Shown here: piece by piece, positions 7,151-14,466 of the stretch
Layout of the letters: each line of letters starts with the position of its first letter
Numbering within the stretch: position 1 is the stretch's first letter
Assembly: GCA_964627055.1 (NCBI GenBank)
Contig: CAZVGV010000013.1
Location: forward strand, 1 to 23,947
Length of the DNA stretch: 23,947 nucleotides
Direction of reading: 5' to 3'
Source of the DNA: JBBTQS01 sp964627055
Lineage (GTDB): Bacteria; Patescibacteriota; Patescibacteriia; Magasanikbacterales; JBBTQS01
Made by a program: the position numbers and the translations under genes
The notes under the pieces: generated by a model
What the model was told of the DNA's origin: nothing
Database searches by the model: none
The model's input: the letters and a program-made list of their open reading frames with translations, nothing else

Positions 7151-8367
7151 TAATCGTTGCGCGGCATGACGCGTGTGAAGTGGCGCTTGCCTTTCTGGAT
7201 TGTGACACCAGTACCGATCTTCACAACCGTCGTGATATCGCGCACTGACTGCTGCTCCACGGTCACACCACCTTCTTCAATCACACGACGCGCCTCGCTC
7301 TTTGTTCCTGCAAGGCCTGCGCGCACGAGAAGGTCCACAATATTCATTTCGGTTTCGCGAATATCGATCACTGGCATGTCATCTGGTGTCTGCTTCTGCT
7401 GAATCACAGCTGCGAAGTACGCACGACCTTCTTCTGCAGCTTTGTCGCCGAGGAACGTGCGCGTTACCTCGAAGGCAAGACGCAATTTGTGATCGCGTGG
7501 ATTGGTGCCAGCTGCTCGCTCGACGCGCATTGCTGCAATCTCTTCGAGAGATACACGGGTGCACAACTCGAACCCGAGATCGAGCATTGAGTCTTCCCAA
7601 CGCATCACCTTGCCGAACATATCCTCTGCAGTGTCTTCAAGCGCAATCATGTTACCTTCAGACTTCCCCATCTTCTTACCATCTGCGGCAACAAGGAGCT
7701 TGGAGGTAAGCACGAACTTCTCCTTGGCTTTCATTTCCTTCATGAGTGTTCGGCCAGCGAGCATGTTGAAGGTCTGATCATTGCCACCCACTTCACCATC
7801 CACGTCCATCGCGACCGTGTCATATCCCTGCATGAGCGGATACAGGAATTCGTGGAGGTAGATCGGCTTCCCTTCTTCCATGCGACGCTCGAACATATCA
7901 CGCTCGAGCATCTGCTGCACCGTGAAATGTGCCGCGAGTTCAACAACATCAGCGAAGGACATCTTGCCAAGCCAATCATTATTGAATCGCATCTCAGCTG
8001 GATTCTCACCATCAAATCGCAAGATCGAACCAGCCTGTTCTTGGTAGCGCTTGCAGTTCGCAATTGCCTCGTCATGGGTGAGACGCTTACGTGTTGCAGA
8101 CTTGTCGGTCGGGTCACCAATCATGCCCGTGAAGTCGCCAATGAGCATAATGATCTTGTGCCCAAGGTCCTGGAACTGACGCAATTTCAGCAGCGTGATG
8201 CCATGACCAATATGGAGTGTTGGTGCCGTAGGATCGTAGCCGCAGTACAAGGTCAATTGCTTGCCTTCACGCAATCGCGCTTCGAGGAATTCCCGAGATG
8301 GGTAGATATTCTCTACACCACGGGAGAGCAAATTCGCGATGGCTGAGGAGTCAGTGGAGACAGACAT
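7150..8367 (-). CDS. tyrS: Tyrosine--tRNA ligase
   Basis: Class I synthetase charging tRNA-Tyr. The catalytic domain contains GYDPTAPTLHIGH (HIGH 52-55 from this start), LIGDFTGMIGDPT, the tyrosine-pocket region GYDTVAMDVDGEVGGNDQ, and KKMGKSEGN in place of KMSKS. The last 70 or so residues form an S4 RNA-binding domain (LVRAGLAGTKSEARRVIEEG onward) that grips the tRNA. Length 405. The family usually begins near MSxSTD, so ATG 8367 was chosen. An in-frame GTG at 8385 sits three bases after AAGGTAG and may be used instead. It heads the minus-strand transcript with argS. Confidence 0.97.
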   Translation of the reverse strand: MSVSTDSSAIANLLSRGVENIYPSREFLEARLREGKQLTLYCGYDPTAPTLHIGHGITLLKLRQFQDLGHKIIMLIGDFTGMIGDPTDKSATRKRLTHDEAIANCKRYQEQAGSILRFDGENPAEMRFNNDWLGKMSFADVVELAAHFTVQQMLERDMFERRMEEGKPIYLHEFLYPLMQGYDTVAMDVDGEVGGNDQTFNMLAGRTLMKEMKAKEKFVLTSKLLVAADGKKMGKSEGNMIALEDTAEDMFGKVMRWEDSMLDLGFELCTRVSLEEIAAMRVERAAGTNPRDHKLRLAFEVTRTFLGDKAAEEGRAYFAAVIQQKQTPDDMPVIDIRETEMNIVDLLVRAGLAGTKSEARRVIEEGGVTVEQQSVRDITTVVKIGTGVTIQKGKRHFTRVMPRND

Positions 8368-8419
8368 ACATTTCAAGATATACACCTACCTTAATGGAAT
8401 AAGGCCCAAACGTCCAGAA

Positions 8420-8469
8420 TAAAAAACAAACCGCCCGCACGTGCCTCTTGTGAGAAAGCCGTACGGGCG
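8420..8469 (-). terminator. Intrinsic terminator of the orphan gene 8482-8892
   Basis: CGCCCGCACG (8432-8441) pairs with CGTACGGGCG (8460-8469) with one C/A mismatch. On the minus strand it is followed by GTTTGTTTTTTATT. It lies 12 bases after the stop of the orphan gene and separates it from tyrS. Confidence 0.8.
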
Positions 8470-8481
8470 AAATGTTGAGGT

Positions 8482-8892
8482 TCACCTTCCTTGTGTTGTT
8501 GGCTGGATCTGTTCGACCAGGAATGAGTAGCGCGCGTAGCACTGATCAATGCTGTGGAGGGAGACGCCAGCCTGGACAATCTCGCCCATAGCACATCCGT
8601 CGGTGTAGAGCCCACTTACCACCGTGCTCACGACTGCAGCGATCCCGGTAGTTCGCAGCGGCCCCAATGCCCAAATGATCCCTGTATTGCGTAGGTGATC
8701 AGCCAGTGGCTGTTCAGCAAGCACCAGCAGAGCCCGCATGTCTGCAGATCGAACGCCAACGCGCTGCATCTCCTCAGCAAGGCGATGGAAGCACCGTTGG
8801 TCATACCACAGTTCGTAGTACAAAACCTCCAGTCCCTCGCGCCCAGATACTGCAGCCGACACGAGTCGACCATCGCGTGGACGATACTGCAT
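8482..8892 (-). CDS. Hypothetical 136-residue protein
   Basis: No family was recognised. The frame extends back to a TTG at 8919, but ATG 8892 follows a six-G run (8904-8899) in AGGGGGGAAGAGA, a strong ribosome site, and is the likely start. The sequence begins MQYRPRDGRLVSAAVSGREG. It then has an aromatic stretch (VLYYELWYDQRCFHRL), a charged helix, and a mildly hydrophobic central segment (GIAAVVSTVVSGLY) that is probably buried, not membrane-spanning. There are three Cys and no signal peptide. It stands alone between the valS terminator and its own terminator, so it is a single-gene unit or lives on read-through from valS. Its strong ribosome site resembles that of the kinase and PEGA genes. 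Confidence 0.65.
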   Translation of the reverse strand: MQYRPRDGRLVSAAVSGREGLEVLYYELWYDQRCFHRLAEEMQRVGVRSADMRALLVLAEQPLADHLRNTGIIWALGPLRTTGIAAVVSTVVSGLYTDGCAMGEIVQAGVSLHSIDQCYARYSFLVEQIQPTTQGR

Positions 8893-8916
8893 TCTCTTCC
8901 CCCCTGCGTTCTGTGT

Positions 8917-8952
8917 CAAAACAAAACCAGCGCCAGCCTACCAAGGCTGGCG
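8917..8952 (-). terminator. Intrinsic terminator of valS
   Basis: Perfect 8-bp stem CGCCAGCC (8931-8938) / GGCTGGCG (8945-8952) with a six-base loop, followed on the minus strand by CTGGTTTTGTTTT. It lies 20 bases after the valS stop. Confidence 0.85.
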
Positions 8953-8971
8953 TAGAGCGTCAATCTGCTGC

Positions 8972-11641
8972 TTAACCAAGCTGCGCGAGCTGTGCCGCAA
9001 GCGCATCGCGTCGCGATGTTGCCTCAACGAGCTTCTCGCGTTCTTTCTCTACAATCGCTGGTGCGGCACGGTTCACGAATTCTTCGTTGCACAGCTTCTT
9101 GTTGAGGGTGTCGATGTAGCGTGTGACATCGCCGAGTTCTTTCTGCACGCGATCGCGCTGCGCATCGACGTCGATTTGGCCTTCGAGCGGGATGCTCACA
9201 CTTCCCCACCCAAGCGTCGTTGCTGCAGCATTCTGTGGGAGTTCAGTGATGCGCTCGATGGCACTGAGGCGTGCAAGCTTCTTCACGACCTCTTCTTGCG
9301 CTGCAAGCTGCAACCATGCGCCATCTTCTGCAACAACCTGCATCGTGAGCTGCACCCCTGGTTCAATATGATAGGTCTGACGCATTGCGCGAACCGCAGT
9401 CACTGCGTCTTGTACCATTGTGAACTCGCGCAGCGCTGCATCATCTGCTGGAATCTGCGCAGCATCTGGCCAACGGCTCACCATAATGAATTCTGCAGAC
9501 GCGGAATCGCGCATCATGTCGCCGATGACTTCGGTAACGAAGGGCATGAACGGATGCCAGAGACGAATGAGTGTTCCGAGAATCTGACGAAGGAGTGCAG
9601 GGTTCGGTGCTGCTTTGCTTGCCTCGAGATACCAGTCTGCGAGTTCACCCCAGGTGAAGTCGCGCAATCGCTCACCAGCATACGAGAACGCATGCGTATC
9701 GAGCGAGCGTGTTACTTCTTCGGTGACCGTGCGCATGCGTGCAACGATCCAACGGTCTGCAAGCGTCTTGCATTCCCACGACGCCGTCGCTTCTGCTACG
9801 CCTTCGGTTGAGAGGATGTATCGGCCGATATTCCAAAGCTTGTTCGTGAAGTTGCGGAAGCTCGCGATCTTTTCTTCGGAGAGCTTTACATCGTTCCCTG
9901 GCGTGCTGCCAAGCAAGAGCGAGAGACGTGTTGCGTCGGTGCCGTACTGCGCGATCATGTCGAGCGGGTTGATGATGTTGCCGAGCGTTTTGCTCATCTT
10001 GCGACCCTGCTCATCGCGCACAAGGCCATGCAAGTACACGGTCTTGAACGGCACTTCGCCGAGTGTATACGTCGTCATGAGGATCATGCGCGCAACCCAG
10101 AAGAAGATAATGTCGTAGCCAGTCTCGAGCACTGACGTTGGGTGGAACGTCTGGAAATCCTTGGTATTCTCCGGCCACCCGAGCGTTGAGAACGTCCACA
10201 ATCCAGAACTGAACCACGTGTCGAGTGAATCTGGATCCTGTGTCCACCCCTCGCGCTCCGGCGGGTTCACATCGCAGTACACTTCTGTGCCGCGATACCA
10301 CACAGGAATTTGATGTCCAAACCAAACCTGGCGGCTGATGCACCAATCGCGAAGATTATCGATCCAGCTGAAGTAGGTTCGATTAAATCGATCTGGGAGG
10401 ATTTCAATAGAGCCGTCACGGACAACTTCACTCATCATTTCTTTGAGTGAAACTTCGCGGCCGGCAAATCGCCCTTTACCTGCAACCTTCTTGTTCACGT
10501 CCACGAACCACTGCGTCTTCGGAAGTGGCTCAACCACATCACCGAAGCGATCCGATGTACCAACATTCTGAACCGTGTCTTGTTCGTCTGTGAGGAGGTT
10601 CTGCTCGCGCAACCACGCAACCACTTTATCGCGCGCTTGCACAACCGTGAGCCCTGCATATGCAGCACCGGCATTGGCAGTCATGCGACCGTCTTCGCCG
10701 ATGACTTGGACAATACCAATATCATTGCCGCGCGCTTTTTCGCGCAGGTACATTTCGAAGTCGATAGGGCTATGCGCCGTAGTGACACCAAGAGCGCCCG
10801 TACCAAACGCCTCATCAATACCAGCATCTGCGATCACACGAATCGTAAGTGTATGACCAGGCTGCCCAAAATCCGCAACAGTGTATGTCTGCCCAATATA
10901 TTCCTTCCACTTCCCCTCTGGATGCACTGCGACTGCAGTGTCGCCGAGCTTGGTCTCCGGACGCGTAGTCGCGATAGGAATCGGGAAATCGTGTGAGTAC
11001 TTGAAGAAGTAGAGTTTGCCCGGGCGTTCGACGTGCACGAGTTCGTCATCACTACACGTGGACTGCCCTTTCACCGACCAATTCACCACGCGATAGCCGC
11101 GATAGATGAGGCCATCGTCATACATCTGCTTGAACACGGTGCGCACCGCGAGGTTGCGCGGTTCGTCGAGTGTATATGCTTCGCGGGACCAATCGAGTGA
11201 CGATCCCATTTTCTTCGACTGGTTCACGATCGTGTCGTGCGAGTCCTGCGCGAACTTGTGCACGCGCGCGAGGAAGGCGTCGCGACCAAGTTCTTCCTTC
11301 GGCTTCTTGAACCCTTCTTCCTTAATGAGAAGTCCTTCGACTTTCGACTCTGTCGCAACTGCCGCATGATCAGTTCCTGGGAGCCACAACGTCCGCTTCC
11401 CGCACATGCGCGCGTAGCGGATCATCACATCTTCGATTGCGAGCATGGCTGCGTGGCCCATGTGCAAGGTGCCGGTGACGTTCGGCGGCGGCAACACAAT
11501 CGTAAACGGCTCTGCGTCTGCCGCCGTTACCCCACGCTCCACGCACACATCGGGATTGAAGTACCCTGATTGCTCCCAACGACCATACATCTGGTCCTCG
11601 TAGACTTTCGGTTCGTAGGCTTTGGGGATGTCATTTGGCAT
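8972..11641 (-). CDS. valS: Valine--tRNA ligase
   Basis: Large class I synthetase charging tRNA-Val, with an editing domain that hydrolyses Thr-tRNA-Val. Seen in order: PPPNVTGTLHMGHAAML (HMGH as HIGH motif); the inserted CP1 editing domain with ATTRPETKLGDTAVAVHPE and GTGALGVTTAHSPIDFEM; the catalytic core with SRQVWFGHQIPVWYRG; GRKMSKTLGN (KMSKS); an anticodon-binding helical domain; and a C-terminal coiled coil of about 70 residues rich in Glu/Arg that clamps the tRNA. The start at ATG 11641 gives 889 residues. The upstream extension to 11692 is excluded because the promoter lies inside it. The predicted transcript begins about two bases before the ATG. Its terminator follows at 8931-8952. 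Confidence 0.97.
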   Translation of the reverse strand: MPNDIPKAYEPKVYEDQMYGRWEQSGYFNPDVCVERGVTAADAEPFTIVLPPPNVTGTLHMGHAAMLAIEDVMIRYARMCGKRTLWLPGTDHAAVATESKVEGLLIKEEGFKKPKEELGRDAFLARVHKFAQDSHDTIVNQSKKMGSSLDWSREAYTLDEPRNLAVRTVFKQMYDDGLIYRGYRVVNWSVKGQSTCSDDELVHVERPGKLYFFKYSHDFPIPIATTRPETKLGDTAVAVHPEGKWKEYIGQTYTVADFGQPGHTLTIRVIADAGIDEAFGTGALGVTTAHSPIDFEMYLREKARGNDIGIVQVIGEDGRMTANAGAAYAGLTVVQARDKVVAWLREQNLLTDEQDTVQNVGTSDRFGDVVEPLPKTQWFVDVNKKVAGKGRFAGREVSLKEMMSEVVRDGSIEILPDRFNRTYFSWIDNLRDWCISRQVWFGHQIPVWYRGTEVYCDVNPPEREGWTQDPDSLDTWFSSGLWTFSTLGWPENTKDFQTFHPTSVLETGYDIIFFWVARMILMTTYTLGEVPFKTVYLHGLVRDEQGRKMSKTLGNIINPLDMIAQYGTDATRLSLLLGSTPGNDVKLSEEKIASFRNFTNKLWNIGRYILSTEGVAEATASWECKTLADRWIVARMRTVTEEVTRSLDTHAFSYAGERLRDFTWGELADWYLEASKAAPNPALLRQILGTLIRLWHPFMPFVTEVIGDMMRDSASAEFIMVSRWPDAAQIPADDAALREFTMVQDAVTAVRAMRQTYHIEPGVQLTMQVVAEDGAWLQLAAQEEVVKKLARLSAIERITELPQNAAATTLGWGSVSIPLEGQIDVDAQRDRVQKELGDVTRYIDTLNKKLCNEEFVNRAAPAIVEKEREKLVEATSRRDALAAQLAQLG

Positions 11642-11649
11642 ATGAGGGC

Positions 11650-11678
11650 ATTGTATAGAAGCCTGTATATATTGACAA
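11650..11678 (-). promoter_or_regulatory. Promoter of valS, predicting a leaderless mRNA
   Basis: On the minus strand, -35 TTGTCA (11678-11673), a 17-base spacer, and -10 TACAAT (11655-11650). Transcription would start near 11643, two bases before the ATG at 11641, and no ribosome site could be present. Confidence 0.7.
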
Positions 11679-11700
11679 CATTTCCGGACCAACGTAAGCT
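11672..11700 (+). promoter_or_regulatory. Possible promoter of the DHH-like gene
   Basis: A perfect -35 TTGACA (11672-11677) and a weak -10 TAAGCT (11695-11700) with 17 bases between. Its -35 is almost the same six bases as the valS -35 on the other strand, so the two promoters would exclude each other. The weak -10 lowers confidence. Confidence 0.4.
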
Positions 11701-11749
11701 ACCCCTCTTCCGTGAGGAGACGGAATCGCAAGGAGACACCACTACCACC

Positions 11750-12865
11750 ATGGCATTGAGCCTACTTGAACAACTTGCTCGCCTCCTCGCACCGGCATCG
11801 CGACACCTAATTCTCTTGCCGGAATTCTCGGAGCATATTCGCCTGCGCAGTCGTGCAGATCTTGTTGCATCTGCAGCAGCGCTCGCGCGACTCATTCGTA
11901 TGCACAACGTTCGTGCATGCGACATTGTTGCTGATCGATATGCGATGCAAAACGCATTTGCCTTCATTCCAGAAGCATCATCGATCCTCACCACGATTCC
12001 TGAGCGCACGACGCACACGCTGACGTTCACGGTTGCGCCATCGACTGCGCCAATCGATCCAGCATCAATCGCCACCAACGCAACGCAACTCCAATACGAT
12101 ACGATCTGGATTCTCGGCGCGCATGACCGCAAGGCACTGGGCCGCATCGCACAAGATCATCAAATGCTTCTCGACCACACACCAACCGTGGTGATTGATA
12201 CTGCGTTTGCAAACGACCGCTCAGGCGCGGTGAATCTCATTGATCCAACCGCAGCATCGCTGTCCGAAATTATTGGTATTACTGCTCGCGAACTCTCCCC
12301 TGCGTGGTACACTGCAGAAAACGCCACACTCATGCTCACGGGCATCCTCGGTCGCACACACTCGTTTCGCTCACACACCATGAACGAGCGCACATTCAAG
12401 CTAGTCGCTAATCTCATCAACGACGGCGCGTCACGCGAAGTCATTGTGGATCATTTGTTCCGCCAGCGCAGCATTGCCATGTTGCGACTGTGGGGCGAAG
12501 TACTCACGCGCATGCAGCATGACGCCACACGCACCTTCGCGACCGTGACACTCACGCAGGATATTTTTGCTGCGACTGGTTGTGCTCCTGAGTGGCTCGG
12601 CGAAATCACAGATGAGATCCTCGCGAGCTCCCCTGAGATCAATCTGTGCGTCGTGGTGTATACCCATCCGGAACACCGAGATGATACCCACATTCTTGCC
12701 ACGAGTACACGACGTGTTCATGCACGAGAAGCACTCGCGATCTTCGGCGCCATCGGTAACGCGACCGCTGCCACCGCACGCATCACCGCGCCACTCACTA
12801 CCATGCACGATCGTGTCCACGCAGAGCTCATACGCTCACTTGTTCCTGATGAGGGGAAGTGGTAG
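11750..12865 (+). CDS. DHH-family phosphoesterase-like protein, catalytic residues lost
   Basis: 371 residues with the scaffold of the NrnA/RecJ-type DHH family, which normally cleaves short oligonucleotides or cyclic dinucleotides with Mn. The segment TPTVVIDTAFANDRSGAVNL (144-163) followed by IDPTAASLSEII aligns with the family pattern VVIDHHxxNxxFGxxNxVDPxASSxxEII, but the DHH triad is D-T-A (150-152). The first metal motif (HxxPDGDAxGS) appears as RSRADLVAS, and the Asp in the second strand is Gly (TIWILGAHDRKALG). The metal ligands therefore seem absent. The C-terminal half (LMLTGILGRTHSF onward) continues the fold, including a DHHA1-like region. Start ATG 11750; AGGAGA at 11731-11736 is rather far (13 bases). 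It diverges from valS. A structural or ligand-binding role is inference. Confidence 0.6.
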   Translation: MALSLLEQLARLLAPASRHLILLPEFSEHIRLRSRADLVASAAALARLIRMHNVRACDIVADRYAMQNAFAFIPEASSILTTIPERTTHTLTFTVAPSTAPIDPASIATNATQLQYDTIWILGAHDRKALGRIAQDHQMLLDHTPTVVIDTAFANDRSGAVNLIDPTAASLSEIIGITARELSPAWYTAENATLMLTGILGRTHSFRSHTMNERTFKLVANLINDGASREVIVDHLFRQRSIAMLRLWGEVLTRMQHDATRTFATVTLTQDIFAATGCAPEWLGEITDEILASSPEINLCVVVYTHPEHRDDTHILATSTRRVHAREALAIFGAIGNATAATARITAPLTTMHDRVHAELIRSLVPDEGKW

Positions 12866-12900
12866 ATTTGCCACAGTGCAAGTGGTGCTCCACTCACTAC

Positions 12901-12910
12901 GGGCGTGTAG
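12901..12910 (+). other. Probable tRNA 5' end stranded before the scaffold gap
   Basis: GGGCGTGTAG directly before the gap looks like a tRNA 5' acceptor strand GGGCGTG plus TAG of the TAGCTC that opens the D arm. It is exactly complementary to the CACGCCC that follows the T arm at 12991-12997, whereas the post-gap 5' strand is not. Confidence 0.65.
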
Positions 12911-12920
12911 NNNNNNNNNN
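12911..12920. other. Scaffold gap of unknown length (10 N)
   Basis: Ten Ns lie inside a tRNA locus, where near-identical tRNA cores commonly break assemblies. The true length is unknown. Confidence 0.95.
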
Positions 12921-12925
12921 TAAGT

Positions 12926-12998
12926 GCGCCCATAGCTCAGTTGGTAGAGCCGTCGTCTTATACACGACTGGTCCATGGTTCAAATCCATGCACGCCCA
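12926..12998 (+). tRNA. tRNA-Ile(UAU), acceptor stem mismatched next to gap
   Basis: A good tRNA core: GCTC/GAGC D stem, anticodon arm GTCGT-CTTATAC-ACGAC with anticodon TAT (decodes AUA, Ile), T arm CATGG-TTCAAAT-CCATG, discriminator A at 12998, no encoded CCA. However, the 5' strand GCGCCCA (12926-12932) cannot pair with the 3' strand CACGCCC (12991-12997). The matching 5' strand GGGCGTG lies before the gap at 12901-12907. The post-gap start may belong to a second, adjacent tRNA merged by the assembler. The anticodon assignment is firm; the 5' boundary is not. Confidence 0.7.
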
Positions 12999-13000
12999 CT

Positions 13001-13258
13001 ATGACCCCCAAAAGAATCGTATCCTTGCTACTCCCTCTCCGTATAAAGAGTGACAGCATCAGCATTTTCCTCCAAAAACGCTCTGCTGATATGGAGCAGC
13101 TCCCCAACTATTTTGGATTCTGGGGCGGTGGTTGCGAAGGAGATTATGGCAAATGGTTCACGGTCGCAGAAGCACTTGATCGCAATGACATCATCTTTGA
13201 GGACAAAGTAGTCTTGCAGGATTTGGAGCGCATGTTTCTTCAACAACCAGTGCGCTAA
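13001..13258 (+). CDS. Nudix-like short ORF lacking the Nudix box
   Basis: 85 residues. The N-terminal part (IVSLLLPLRIKSDSISIFLQ, then KRS, then LPNYFGFWGGGCE) matches the first strands of Nudix hydrolases up to GGG-x-E, where the box GX5EX7REUXEEXGU should begin. It jumps at once to GDYGKWFTVAEALDRND, which resembles the late region of the fold, after the box, where WFTxxEAL commonly occurs. Some 65-70 residues with all catalytic Glu seem to be missing in frame. This could be a true deletion between short repeats, as EG occurs at both ends, or an assembly collapse. Without the box the product should not hydrolyse nucleoside diphosphate derivatives. Start ATG 13001, three bases after the tRNA; the next gene begins four bases after its stop. 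Confidence 0.55.
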   Translation: MTPKRIVSLLLPLRIKSDSISIFLQKRSADMEQLPNYFGFWGGGCEGDYGKWFTVAEALDRNDIIFEDKVVLQDLERMFLQQPVR

Positions 13259-13262
13259 CGGA

Positions 13263-13997
13263 ATGTCTATGTTCACACCAGAATCTCGAGGCGAGACACG
13301 TGCTATGACTGCGTTTGCAGATAGCCTCAGGCCCACCACCTTTGACGCTCGGAATACCATTCTCTGGACACAAGATGGACATCCTGAAGTGCTTATCCGA
13401 GAAAACAGAAAGACGGAAGATCAAACACTCGATGAACAGGAAGCACTCCTCCGCGAAAGTGAGCAGCACTTCGCACACATGCGCGATCACTACCAGATTC
13501 CAGTCATCGCCATGCGACACACTCGAGCACTCAATAAAGAAGGAGTGGCGACACTCTTCACGATTGTTGACAAAATTGACGGCAATAATCTTGCGGCTAT
13601 CGAGCACCTCCCCTCTGAAGCTGCGCCCGCACTCGAACAGCTCTATCTTTCTCTCGCACACTACTACCACGACGCTTGGAAAAATAACTCCATCTACTGG
13701 GGCGACTGTCGTAGTGATCAATTTGCGTACGGTCACAAACACGGCGAAACCCAGGATCAATTTTACTTAGTAGACGTTGATCCTGAATTTTACAAAGAAG
13801 GCGACGATGCATGGCATACGATCGAGGCAGTCGTAGGCTCTTTGTGCCATGATCTGATCGAGCACGAAGGAAGATTCGTGCCCCCAGTGCGGTTTGATCT
13901 GGCACGCGCTCAGTTGCTCGAGATTATTTCCGAAATACTCACCATGCACCCTGAGGCGCACATGCTTGAAGAGGCCAAAGGATGGCTAAGCCAGTAG
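13263..13997 (+). CDS. Hypothetical protein, possibly kinase/phosphotransferase fold
   Basis: 244 residues, not recognised with confidence. A central region reads IYWGDCRSDQF, then about 17 residues later FYLVDVDPEFY. This spacing and pattern recall the catalytic loop (HGDxxxxN) and metal-binding segment (LIDxD) of aminoglycoside phosphotransferase and lipopolysaccharide-kinase folds, with Gln in place of Asn. The N-terminal part, VLIRENRKTED and the helix rich in Glu/Gln after it, could be the small lobe, but no Gly loop is visible. Start ATG 13263, or ATG 13269. It follows the Nudix-like ORF by four bases and precedes the HIT gene by six, so the three probably share a transcript. Cytosolic; no signal or membrane segment. 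Confidence 0.6.
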   Translation: MSMFTPESRGETRAMTAFADSLRPTTFDARNTILWTQDGHPEVLIRENRKTEDQTLDEQEALLRESEQHFAHMRDHYQIPVIAMRHTRALNKEGVATLFTIVDKIDGNNLAAIEHLPSEAAPALEQLYLSLAHYYHDAWKNNSIYWGDCRSDQFAYGHKHGETQDQFYLVDVDPEFYKEGDDAWHTIEAVVGSLCHDLIEHEGRFVPPVRFDLARAQLLEIISEILTMHPEAHMLEEAKGWLSQ

Positions 13998-14003
13998 CAT
14001 TTT

Positions 14004-14450
14004 ATGAATCCCTGCGTCATCTGCCCCGCCATCAACGGCATCGAAGACGATTCGACCTGGATCAAGCAGGCAGACATCGTATATCGCGATGACCTCGTGC
14101 TCGTGTTTATTGGATCGAAGTTTTTTCCGGGGAACGAAGGGCACCCGCTCGTGGTGCCGATCGAGCATCACGACAATGTATACGCGCTCCCTGATCACAT
14201 TGGCCACCGCATCAGTGAGGTGGCGAAGCGCGTCGCAAACACATTGAAGGCCGTGCGCGCATGCGACGGCGTGACTATGATCCAAAACAATGAACCAGCT
14301 GGAGACCAACACGCGTTCCACTATCACCTTCATGTGATCCCGCGATTCGCCAACGACACGTTCCACGAATCGATTTGGAAGAGCTACAAATCTGAACCTG
14401 AAGAGCGCGTATCCTACGCTAACGCGCTTCGATCTCAACTTTCTTTATAA
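14004..14450 (+). CDS. HIT family nucleotide hydrolase/transferase
   Basis: 148 residues. HIT proteins cleave or transfer nucleotide monophosphates from dinucleotides and AMP conjugates using a His triad. Here the triad is HYHLHVI (H106, H108, H110), where the middle His is the nucleophile. CVIC near the N-terminus (4-7) suggests the Zn site of Hint/FHIT-like bacterial members. NEGHPLVVPIEHHDNVYAL (44-62) is the family's substrate strand HxLVIPKxHxxxxxxL, and NNEPAGDQHAFHYHLHVIPR the C-terminal signature. Full length. The gene ends 16 bases before the converging M16 gene, with no clear terminator between. Confidence 0.93.
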   Translation: MNPCVICPAINGIEDDSTWIKQADIVYRDDLVLVFIGSKFFPGNEGHPLVVPIEHHDNVYALPDHIGHRISEVAKRVANTLKAVRACDGVTMIQNNEPAGDQHAFHYHLHVIPRFANDTFHESIWKSYKSEPEERVSYANALRSQLSL

Positions 14451-14466
14451 ATCCGCTGTACAGTAC

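Noticed and set aside
8914..8919. TTGACA on the minus strand upstream of the orphan gene as a -35 box
   Set aside because: The matching -10 position would overlap the ATG at 8892, and the hexamer lies in the T-tail of the valS terminator.
11642..11692. N-terminal extension of valS from 11692
   Set aside because: The extension covers the -35 and -10 boxes and does not match the family N-terminus, which begins near MPNDIPKAYEPK.
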